From NCBI GenBank assembly GCA_025352785.1, contig JANXSD010000045.1:1-44518 (forward strand): DNA of 44,518 nt, given 5' to 3'. The DNA is from Bacteroidota bacterium (lineage in GTDB: Bacteria; Bacteroidota; Bacteroidia; AKYH767-A; OLB10). The notes under the pieces were generated by a model, which was not told the origin of the DNA, made no database searches, and saw only the letters and a program-made list of their open reading frames with translations. Below are positions 9,401 through 15,420 of this stretch, one piece after another. The position numbers and the translations under genes are program-made. Numbering within the stretch: position 1 is the stretch's first letter; each line of letters begins with the position of its first letter.

Positions 9401-11393
9401 TCTTATTTCTTTGAATATATTGGGATCAGCTACTTTAACATTGAATGCAATTACTTCGAATACAATAATTAGTTTATTGCAAGTAGATAGTGCAAGTTGT
9501 AGTAATGTGATTTCACAAATTAAAACAATAAATGTTACACCATTATCTCCTTGGTATTGTGATGCTGATCATGATGGATATTCTAATGGAACGTTTATCA
9601 TGGCATGTACTTCCCCTGGAATTAATTACTCATTATCACTAATTAACAGTACTATCGATTGTAATGATAGTAATTCAACTATCCATCCTTTTGCATTAGA
9701 AGTCTGTGGTAATTTTATTGATGATAATTGTAACGGAATTATTGATGAAGGATGTATAGGTAGTTGTACAAACGCACCAACAGCATTTGCTGGAAATGAT
9801 ACAATAATATGTGCAGGAACTAACATTTTATTGCATGGTTCAATTGGAGGTAGTGCTTCAAATGCTACATGGACTACAAGCGGAACAGGTTCGTTTACTC
9901 CATCATCAGCTTCGTTAAATGCAATCTATAATCCATCTACATCAGATTATTCTAATGGATCAGTAATTTTAACATTGACTACAAATGCTGCATTACCTTG
10001 CTCGTCTGGTATTGATCAAATGAATGTACTATTACAAGCATTGCCTACGGATGCTGGTATAATAAGTGGAACTGCTGATTTCTGTAATCCGTCTTCTGCA
10101 TTTACTACTTCCTATAGTGTCGGTGCAGTTTTAGGAGCATCAACATATACTTGGTCAGTTCCACCAGGAGTTACTATTTTATCAGGACAAGGAACAACCG
10201 CAATCGCTATTAGTTTTATTAATTCATATATCCATAATGGAGTAGGAGGGTTAGTTGGCGTTAAGACTAAAAACAGTTTTGGTTGTGTAAGTAGTTTGGC
10301 AAGCATTAAACCAATATCAGCACAGCTTACAATTCCGGTTCAGCCTGGTTCTATATCTGGTCCTGATAAAGTTTGTCCTGGCGATATTGCAACGTATTCT
10401 ATTGCAATTGTGGCACGCGCAATTAGATATAATTGGTCATTGCCAATTGGTGCAACAATTTTATCTGGTGCAAATTCTAATATTATTACTGTTCAATATT
10501 CTGTTGGATTTGCAGGTGGGACAATTGGTGTTTCTGGTGTTAATGGTTGCGGAATTAGCCCTGCTAGAACTCGTATTGTAACTTTAAATCTTCTTTCTGC
10601 ACCAGTTTCTATTACGGGTCCTACATCAGGTATGTGTGGCATGACTGGTGTTACGTATTCATTAGCATCTAATGTTATTGGAGCAGCAAGTTATACATGG
10701 AATGTTCCTGTTGGTGTAAGCATTGTTGGCACTAATACAGGTACATCCTTACTAGTTGATTTTAATAATACTTACGTTGGAGGAAACATCACAGTTGCTG
10801 CAGTAAATAATTGTGGAAAGGGCGTAACTCGTTCTATAACTGTAATTGCTGCACCAGCATTTCCAAGTATTATAGGAGGTCCTTTAGCGATATGTACTAA
10901 TGTAGGATCAGGTTATAGTTTGTCAACAATAACAGGAACTTCAAATTATATTTGGACCACTACACGAGGATTAACGATTTTAAGCGGACAAGGAACTAAA
11001 AATATATCTTTAGTTGCATCAACAGTAGTTACTGGCCAAACGATCACAGTAAAGGCTTCAAATTTATGCGGTACTTCGAATACGCGTGTATTAGATAATA
11101 TTTCTGCTTCAAACTGTCCGCGTATTGGCGATGATAAATCAGCATTTAATTTGATTGCATATCCAAATCCTGTAACTGACAAATTAACAGTTGAGTTTTA
11201 TACTGAAAAGGAAGAGATTTATTCTGTTCGATTATTTGATTCAACAGGCAGATTAATTTTAGCAGAAGTGAAAACCGCAATTTCAGGTACTAATCAAAAG
11301 GAAATTTGTGTACGTGGAATTTCGAGTGGGATTTACATTCTTCAATTCAAACTTAATGATAAAACAGAGCAAATCCGTGTCGTAATTGAATAA
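3435..11393 (+). CDS. Giant modular cell-surface adhesin with SprB repeats and T9SS sorting domain
   Basis: About 2,652 residues from the ATG at 3435. An in-frame ATG at 3399 overlaps the previous stop (TAATG), but only the start at 3435 gives a clean signal peptide (MKSLTKILVFMLLISSNLFAQ). Order of modules: six repeats of about 75-80 residues (about 26-490) with a YWD motif and a GLHT...RD...FTT..SVE end; ten Ig-like repeats (about 502-1265) opening with an FC.G motif and closing with VTD.NGC; nine SprB-type repeats (about 1270-1950), mostly with GG..PY.Y.W cores; a MopE-like putative metal-binding motif (about 2040-2108: CDADHDGYSNG, DCNDSN, DDNCNGIIDEGC); four PKD-like domains (about 2206-2560); and a type A sorting domain (from about 2573: AYPNPVTDKLTVEF) ending in IRVVIE. 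SprB is the gliding adhesin of Flavobacterium; surface display and adhesion are inferred here. A terminator follows at 11413. Confidence 0.9.
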   Translation: MKSLTKILVFMLLISSNLFAQVGRGKITAAEYYWDTEPGQGLGIAMSLQGNPNDAIRTAVRSSSINLSAGLHTFNIRMQDSLGHWGTVFTSVMSVENAITARNISASIARVYWDTNLAGATALIIFNGNATNAINSFVQSTPINSFATAGLHTLSVQVRDNTGQYSPPFTTVVSVENLITARTLAASFARVYWDGNSASATGLIFLNGNSTNAINSFVQSSAIATFSISGLHTLSVEVMDNTGHYSPAFTTAISVEKQIKVDRSIKVIDGRVWYDANVPSLPNMIAFDGAFNDAFETAFKSLAAPSTGMHTINIQLRDSANGWGPTFTTALSVEGPIAYRNINISAGQFYWDNDTTQNTTTLLAFDGAFDNAIESVYKSSIALMPVGLHNLCVRVIDVAGNWGKAFTTAISIENAITARDLKVVEGEVSIDNFPPLIVIGMNGNFGNAIEQAQTTLLSNGIPTGLHKLNVRMKGRDSNWGSYFTTALLVSPCASTPTPIVTNQRPLSFCNGDSTVLIATPGFNSYQWVNNNAVVSTASSITVKNSGSYIVIATDATNCPGASSAVIVDKHNPIVNITSNAHFCQGKVDSLIATSGFQSYQWTGGATTSKMVVNNGGLYAVTVSDLLGCTGTSSVNINMLTQPATPIITSSGPVAFCPGTILTLSCASVGNLLWSTGLTTSSISTDSSSSYNVVVTNANGCSTSSQYISTHKFPLAVASISSNGPTTFCADSRVNLTANLSASYNWSNGATTQSILVNSSGNYNVAIVDSDGCTANSLVTSIIVNPLPPIPNVTSSGALSFCNGGAVTLSSNASTNNLWNNGVITSSQYITLSGVFVDTVFNQYGCKAWSTPIVVDVHPVATISANGPLTFCADASVQLTAHPNSGVSYLWFNGSTSPSINVNITNDSAWVIVTEIAGGCNDTTSVNIHVNPLPIGVITPNGSTTFCSGSAVTFNTSGDPHTKYQWYQNGQPLMYAVWNIYSSQYVYYHVEGYSFTATSSGSFSAMDIDTLTGCTLMTNAIVVLVNSAAQPVISANGGTTLCVGANTLLSSTSAITYQWSQGSSAQLITAAVSGYYTVTITDGNGCTNTSVPTLVSFHPTASINSSGPTTFCLGGNVNLTAQPLGTYLWSNGSTSASINGIATAGTYTVSVTDVNGCSSISSPTSINVNPLPNGSISAGASTTVCQGNFVSLNTLGDPNSIYHWYLNGSVILYASYNYQSGQTYYLPISGYTYNIYVSGTYSAEIIDTLTGCSRMTNSIVVNVVPLPLIHVTQSSSILCFGGNGAALTASGMGTVAPYNYSWNTGSTTASISSLVAAIYTVEVTDNIGCKSDTAFNITQPTAVNPSLLSPKNTRGYNTSCYGVADASVSILAGGTSPYTYLWNTNATTSTISNVGLGSYSVTISDANGCIGIGTISLIEPPVVTLSFSSATYIGGNEIRCHGERGAIAAHPSGGTGPFTYHWSDTQLTQIADTLFAGNYSVIVADSEGCSVSGSFTLHEPGAMVSTLTALDHNGYSISCYGLSDGAINSIINGGNLVYHYWWNDSIATPNRNSLQVGTYQLLVTDTNGCQLLDSIRLTQPTQITTHTIGSTLNCFGDSNGSASVVALGGDPSYTYKWSTNATGSAISNLSAATYIITVTDSRGCSVIDNAVVNQPPQLIAYAFGTYIGCGSQIGLLSGTAAGGVAPYGYQWSNGSTADYQINLSVGNYSLTVTDSHGCLDTAATIILNPPILVSSFNVVTDSVKSILSVNVSGGVSPYMYLWSDGKSTPSDTVPNTHPSGIYSVIVTDANGCTSRGSAFVVGTGCTIHQTISHVDVSCKGGSNGNASTFVTGAIGPISYVWNTSGLTTSSITGLVAGKYYLQVSDSIGCVNTDSVIIAEPSSLLVTALPSNLIICHGGNSIVSVSATGGKTPYLSGIGTFSQVAGNTHYIVVDQNGCSAFADINLNDPGLLQATISSNKDTICNGDNVTITFTGPANGSVKYQVNSNPSTLISLNILGSATLTLNAITSNTIISLLQVDSASCSNVISQIKTINVTPLSPWYCDADHDGYSNGTFIMACTSPGINYSLSLINSTIDCNDSNSTIHPFALEVCGNFIDDNCNGIIDEGCIGSCTNAPTAFAGNDTIICAGTNILLHGSIGGSASNATWTTSGTGSFTPSSASLNAIYNPSTSDYSNGSVILTLTTNAALPCSSGIDQMNVLLQALPTDAGIISGTADFCNPSSAFTTSYSVGAVLGASTYTWSVPPGVTILSGQGTTAIAISFINSYIHNGVGGLVGVKTKNSFGCVSSLASIKPISAQLTIPVQPGSISGPDKVCPGDIATYSIAIVARAIRYNWSLPIGATILSGANSNIITVQYSVGFAGGTIGVSGVNGCGISPARTRIVTLNLLSAPVSITGPTSGMCGMTGVTYSLASNVIGAASYTWNVPVGVSIVGTNTGTSLLVDFNNTYVGGNITVAAVNNCGKGVTRSITVIAAPAFPSIIGGPLAICTNVGSGYSLSTITGTSNYIWTTTRGLTILSGQGTKNISLVASTVVTGQTITVKASNLCGTSNTRVLDNISASNCPRIGDDKSAFNLIAYPNPVTDKLTVEFYTEKEEIYSVRLFDSTGRLILAEVKTAISGTNQKEICVRGISSGIYILQFKLNDKTEQIRVVIE
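3507..4907 (+). repeat. Six tandem YWD-type protein repeats encoded at the 5' end of the adhesin gene
   Basis: Six consecutive units of roughly 75-80 codons. Shared features are an aromatic-W/Y-Asp motif near the start (YYWDTE, VYWDTN, VYWDGN, VWYDAN, FYWDND; degenerate in the sixth), a central F/L-N/D-G-N/A-F/S element with N-A-I/F, and an end of the form GLHTL.V..RD....SP.FTT..SVE. Units 2 and 3 are the most alike, which suggests the latest duplication. Confidence 0.8.
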
Positions 11394-11412
11394 TTTACAA
11401 ATCTAATTTTTG

Positions 11413-11446
11413 AAAATCCCCGAAATTCAATTCGGGGATTTTTTAT
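11413..11446 (+). terminator. Rho-independent terminator of the adhesin gene
   Basis: A 12-bp stem (AAAATCCCCGAA at 11413-11424 with 11431-11442), a 6-base loop and a T-rich tail, starting 20 bases after the stop codon. Confidence 0.9.
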
Positions 11447-11571
11447 TTAAAGAAGTTACGATTGAGAGAATTGAAAATGGAATTGTTATTAATACTAGAG
11501 TTCATTAGGTTGAGAATCACTTGGTTTCCTTAAAGTTTGGATTCAAGAGACATTTTTTCAATAAGAACTAT

Positions 11572-11579
11572 TATATTTG
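11572..11579 (+). promoter_or_regulatory. Bacteroidota -7 element (TATATTTG)
   Basis: Matches TAnnTTTG exactly and lies 21 bases before the ATG of the LamG gene, downstream of the adhesin terminator. No TTTG is found at the expected -33 spacing, so it is a half-match. Confidence 0.5.
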
Positions 11580-11600
11580 AGATCCTAATAATAAACAACA

Positions 11601-12983
11601 ATGAAAATGCAAATTACCTATAAAATTATCTTAAATTTCCTAGTATTTATCTTATTAAGTGTTCCTGTATTTTCACAAAATCAAAATAGTTTACAATTTG
11701 ATGGTGTTGATGACGAAGTCGTTGTTCCTGGTGGAGCTTCCTTAGTTGCTGGTGCTACAAATATGTCAATTACCTGCTGGGTTTATCCATCAAATGCAGC
11801 TCCTGCATATCCAGATTTTGATGGCTTAGCGGGTTTCAGAAATGACAACGATGCTGATTTTTACTTATTACAAGTTGGTGCTACAACATTAGAAGCTCGA
11901 TTAAAAAATAGCACTAGTACAGTTTTTACAATCACCAAATCGTGTTTAACTTTAAATACTTGGCAACATCTTGCCTTAACGTATGATGGAAGTCAATTGC
12001 GATTATATAAAAATGGTTCTTTAGTCGACTCGTTAATCGCAAATGGCACAATTTCTCCAACGGCAACCAATGATTTTTTAATTGGAAATAACAGATTCCA
12101 AACTCAAGCTAGTTTTTTCTTAAGTGGAAAAATTGACGAAACCAGTTTATGGAATAAAACATTATCTCAGCCCGAAATTAATTGTATCTATCATGGATCT
12201 ATCGATTCTTCCGATCTCAATCTGAAATTATATTTTCGATTTAATCAAGGTATTGCAAATGGAAATAATGTAGCGATAACTTCTATTACAGATGTATCTG
12301 GGCATATTAATGGCGTTCCTACCAATATGGCGCTTACTGGTACAACTTCAAATTTCGTTGCTGGCGCTACAAATTACACCACCCCCATAATTTATATTTG
12401 TAATGGCTCTTTTTATAATTTTAACGGTAATCAGCTCGGTATTGCAGGTGTATATTTAGACACCTTAGTGAGTTCAAGTGGTTGCGATTCCGTTGTTCAA
12501 TTAACTCTTAATGTTATTTCTTTGGATACAACTGTTGCACAATTAGGTTCAACATTATTATCGAATTTTGTTGGAGGTACTTACCAATGGATCAATTGCA
12601 ATACCAATACGCCAATTGTTGGAGCAACAAGCCAAACGTATACTGCTACAGCTGTTGGAAGCTACGCAGTAATTGTAAAGCAAGGATGTATTGATACTTC
12701 ATTGTGTCACACAATAACTAGTGTTGGTATTTACGAGTCATCACTAAGTTATTTGTCAGTAAATCCCAATTTAATTAAATCCACTTGTAATATTGAATTT
12801 GGAAGGTATCTTAATAAAGTGAAGGTAAATTTATTTGATGTTAATGGCAGAATGCTTAAGGAATTCGGTGTATTTACTGGGACTAATCAACAATTAGATT
12901 TAACAACGTTTGCTCCTGCTGTTTATTTCTTAAAAGTTTATTACAACGGCGAAGAAAAATCATTCCGTATCGTCAAAGAATAA
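11601..12983 (+). CDS. Secreted LamG/concanavalin-A-like protein with T9SS sorting domain
   Basis: 460 residues. The signal peptide (residues 1-26) runs through IILNFLVFILLSVPVFSQ. A LamG (Laminin_G_3-type) domain covers about 28-215: SLQFDGVDDEVVVPG, MSITCWVYPS, WQHLALTYDGSQLRLYKNG and ISGKIDE-like text as LSGKIDETSLWNKTL. A small module at about 270-310 has the Bacteroidota motif YLDTLVSSSGCDSVVQLTLN. The end (about 375-460) is a type A sorting domain with KVNLFDVNGRML, YFLKVYYNGEEKSFRI and a terminal KE. Expected to be exported by the T9SS and bind glycans or protein at the cell surface; the ligand is unknown. It is transcribed alone, with its own -7 element. Confidence 0.85.
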   Translation: MKMQITYKIILNFLVFILLSVPVFSQNQNSLQFDGVDDEVVVPGGASLVAGATNMSITCWVYPSNAAPAYPDFDGLAGFRNDNDADFYLLQVGATTLEARLKNSTSTVFTITKSCLTLNTWQHLALTYDGSQLRLYKNGSLVDSLIANGTISPTATNDFLIGNNRFQTQASFFLSGKIDETSLWNKTLSQPEINCIYHGSIDSSDLNLKLYFRFNQGIANGNNVAITSITDVSGHINGVPTNMALTGTTSNFVAGATNYTTPIIYICNGSFYNFNGNQLGIAGVYLDTLVSSSGCDSVVQLTLNVISLDTTVAQLGSTLLSNFVGGTYQWINCNTNTPIVGATSQTYTATAVGSYAVIVKQGCIDTSLCHTITSVGIYESSLSYLSVNPNLIKSTCNIEFGRYLNKVKVNLFDVNGRMLKEFGVFTGTNQQLDLTTFAPAVYFLKVYYNGEEKSFRIVKE

Positions 12984-13062
12984 ATTTTATCTATATAATT
13001 CAATGAACAATTAACAATAACACGTCCTGTAAGGGATTAAACAATTTAAATAAACTATAATC

Positions 13063-13563
13063 ATGGAAATGAATTACCCTATCTTGTTACTTGCTGCATT
13101 AGTGCCGCTCGTTGTTGGTTTTGTATGGTATAATCCTAAAGTGTTTGGTACTATTTGGATGAATGAAAATAAATTTAGTGAAGCCGATATGAAGGGCGCA
13201 AATATGGCTAAGGTTTTTATTCTTACGTACCTCTGTAGTTTTTTTATTTCGTTTATTGTTCAGTTCTTAGTGATTCATCAAATGCATGTTTTTTCTTCTG
13301 TAATGAACGAACCTGGAGTTAACGACCCTTCTTCACCAATTGGAATGTGGCTTGCTGATTTCATGACGAAATATGGTCATAATTTTCGTACATTTAAACA
13401 TGGTGCATTACATGGTTTTTTAAGTGGATTATTTTTAGTGCTTCCAATAATTGCAATTAATGGTTTATTCGAAAGGAAAAGTGGTAAGTATATTATGATT
13501 CATGGATTCTATTGGGTAGTGTGTTTGATGCTTATGGGTGGAATTATTTGTCAGTTGGCATAG
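13063..13563 (+). CDS. DUF1761 family integral membrane protein
   Basis: 166 residues with four likely membrane segments (about 6-24, 48-68, 110-130, 143-163). The N-terminus ILLLAALVPLVVGFVWYNPKVFG and the W-M-x-E-x-x-F segment that follows are the usual DUF1761 opening; the second half has HGALHGFLSGLFLVLPI and a GFYWVV segment. The family has no established biochemical role. It stands alone between the LamG gene and the molybdenum cluster with no obvious link to either. Confidence 0.75.
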   Translation: MEMNYPILLLAALVPLVVGFVWYNPKVFGTIWMNENKFSEADMKGANMAKVFILTYLCSFFISFIVQFLVIHQMHVFSSVMNEPGVNDPSSPIGMWLADFMTKYGHNFRTFKHGALHGFLSGLFLVLPIIAINGLFERKSGKYIMIHGFYWVVCLMLMGGIICQLA

Positions 13564-13608
13564 TAGGCGATTATCACGAATTTTTTCTGTGTAGAAATTT
13601 AATTGTGA

Positions 13609-14211
13609 ATGAAAAGTGATATTTGTGCACTAATTCTTGTTGGAGGAAAAAGCTCTCGAATGGGAAAGGAAAAGTATGCATTAAATTACCATGGAATAAA
13701 TCAATTAAGTTTTTTATCTCAAACAATAGGTACATTATTTCAAGAGGTATATATCAGTTGCAATAAAGACCAAGCGTTAACATTGGTCGATTTTAACAAT
13801 CTGATTATTGACGCGGAAAAATTCGGGAATAACGGTCCTTTTACTGCTGTTTTATCAGCATTTGATAAGTTGAAATCTTCTTTGTTTGTAATTGGATGTG
13901 ACTACCCCTATATTGATAAGTCCGAAATAAAAAAACTTATTTCTTCGAGAGATATTAATTGTAAGGCAACATGTTTTGAAAATTCCGCAAAGCAATTTCC
14001 AGAACCGTTGATCGCTATTTACGAATATTCATGTCATGATTTATTGCTTAGCCAATTTATGAAAGAAGACTATTCCCTAAGAAGATTTTTGCTAAACAAT
14101 AGTGTTAAAATGATAAGCCCTGCGAGAGAATTATCTTTAAAAAGTATTGATACAATTCTTGAGTATGAATCTATTAAAAATGAATTTCCCCCAAAAATTT
14201 TTCATAAATGA
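13609..14211 (+). CDS. mobA: Molybdenum cofactor guanylyltransferase
   Basis: 200 residues. MobA joins GTP to molybdopterin to give the guanine dinucleotide cofactor used by DMSO-reductase-family enzymes. The diagnostic nucleotide-binding loop LVGGKSSRMGKEK is at residues 10-22. Further family features are the NNGPFTAVLSAF segment (about 80-91), FVIGCDYPYI (about 92-103) with the Asp that binds metal, and FPEPLIAIYE (about 126-135). Length matches the family. Its stop overlaps the fdhD start by 4 bases (ATGA), and the next genes encode FdhD and a molybdopterin oxidoreductase, so it very likely serves that enzyme. I assign it by motif and context; other NTP-transferases such as MobA-like fusion proteins are less likely. 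Confidence 0.85.
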   Translation: MKSDICALILVGGKSSRMGKEKYALNYHGINQLSFLSQTIGTLFQEVYISCNKDQALTLVDFNNLIIDAEKFGNNGPFTAVLSAFDKLKSSLFVIGCDYPYIDKSEIKKLISSRDINCKATCFENSAKQFPEPLIAIYEYSCHDLLLSQFMKEDYSLRRFLLNNSVKMISPARELSLKSIDTILEYESIKNEFPPKIFHK

Positions 14212-15038
14212 TAGCAATCAATCAATTTAATATTATTAAAGTTAGTAATAATTTCTCTGAAAATATTTTAGATTATCTGGCTGTTGAAGAACCATTAGAA
14301 ATACGAATTAAGTACTTTGATAATGGTAACTCATGCAATAAAGTAGTTTCCATTACAATGTGTACTCCTGAAAATGATGAAGAATTAGCCATAGGGTTTT
14401 TATATACAGAAGGAATTATTCAATCCTACCATCAAATATCTAAAGTGGAGGTTGGCATAAGTGATAATCATCATTTTGTAATTGTAACTATTGCTAATGA
14501 TGTGCAACTAGATTTATCCAAATTAGAGAGAAATTTTTACACTACATCGAGTTGTGGTGTTTGTGGTAAGTCATCTATTGAGGCAATAAAAATTGTTCGT
14601 GCTAATTTTGGCGATGATAATTTCGATATCAAACTAGCACCTTCAATAATATATTCTCTTCCACATAAATTAATTCAAAAGCAAAAGGTGTTTCAATCAA
14701 CTGGTGGACTTCACGCTTCCGCATTATTTAATTTTGATGGTGAATTAATCTCACTGCGTGAAGATGTAGGTAGGCATAATGCACTCGATAAATTAATTGG
14801 TAATGCATTAAAAAATGAAATGATTCCAATAAATGGTTCGATTTTATTATTGAGTGGAAGAGCAAGTTTTGAATTGATACAAAAGGCTTATATGGCAGGT
14901 ATAAAAGTAATTGTTGCAATCGGAGCTCCATCCTCGTTGGCCGTTGATTTAGCAATGCAATCTGGTATTACCTTGATAGGCTTTTTACGACAAGAAAAAT
15001 TCAATATCTACTCGAGTTATCATCGTGTAGAATATTAA
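14208..15038 (+). CDS. fdhD: Formate dehydrogenase accessory sulfurtransferase FdhD
   Basis: 276 residues. FdhD transfers sulfur from IscS-type desulfurases to the Mo cofactor before it enters formate dehydrogenase-like enzymes. The conserved CxxC loop is at C116 and C119 (TTSSCGVCGKSS). The family blocks FQSTGGLHASALF, REDVGRHNALDKLIG and LSGRASFELIQKA follow in order, as does GAPSSLAVDLA near the end. The start overlaps the mobA stop by 4 bases, implying translational coupling. A DUF7009-like gene begins 10 bases after it. Confidence 0.93.
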   Translation: MIAINQFNIIKVSNNFSENILDYLAVEEPLEIRIKYFDNGNSCNKVVSITMCTPENDEELAIGFLYTEGIIQSYHQISKVEVGISDNHHFVIVTIANDVQLDLSKLERNFYTTSSCGVCGKSSIEAIKIVRANFGDDNFDIKLAPSIIYSLPHKLIQKQKVFQSTGGLHASALFNFDGELISLREDVGRHNALDKLIGNALKNEMIPINGSILLLSGRASFELIQKAYMAGIKVIVAIGAPSSLAVDLAMQSGITLIGFLRQEKFNIYSSYHRVEY

Positions 15039-15048
15039 AATAAAAAAA

Positions 15049-15420
15049 ATGAAAGTTCGAATTAAAGGAAATTTTATACGTTATCGATTGACAAAGTCAG
15101 AAGTTGAGGCTTTATCGTTAAAAGGTATTGTGAAAGAAACAACTTGTTTAGGCGTTAATAATTTATTTACATATTCATTAGTATCGAAAGATGGAATTGA
15201 AAACCTAGAAGCTAACTTTATGAATGGCAATTTAATTATTTTTCTTCCCATGAAAAATGCGAATAGTTGGTTTACGAATTCAAAAGTTGGATATCGTTCA
15301 ACAATTAAGATCGATGATAAAAATATATTAGTGTTATTAGTCGAGAAAGATTTTCAATGTTTAGACGAAACAGAAGAAGATCAATCAAATAATTATCCTA
15401 ATCCAATTGCAAAAGAATAA
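15049..15420 (+). CDS. DUF7009-like small protein in the molybdenum cluster
   Basis: 123 residues with no signal peptide or membrane segment. It opens MKVRIKGNFIRYRLTKSEV and has a central LPMKNANSWFTNSKVGY block and an acidic DETEED stretch near the C-terminus. I recall this arrangement as the DUF7009 family of Bacteroidota; function unknown. It is wedged between fdhD and the molybdopterin oxidoreductase: 10 bases after one, and with its stop directly adjoining the ATG of the other. That placement suggests a chaperone, assembly or regulatory role for the enzyme, which is inference only. Confidence 0.65.
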   Translation: MKVRIKGNFIRYRLTKSEVEALSLKGIVKETTCLGVNNLFTYSLVSKDGIENLEANFMNGNLIIFLPMKNANSWFTNSKVGYRSTIKIDDKNILVLLVEKDFQCLDETEEDQSNNYPNPIAKE

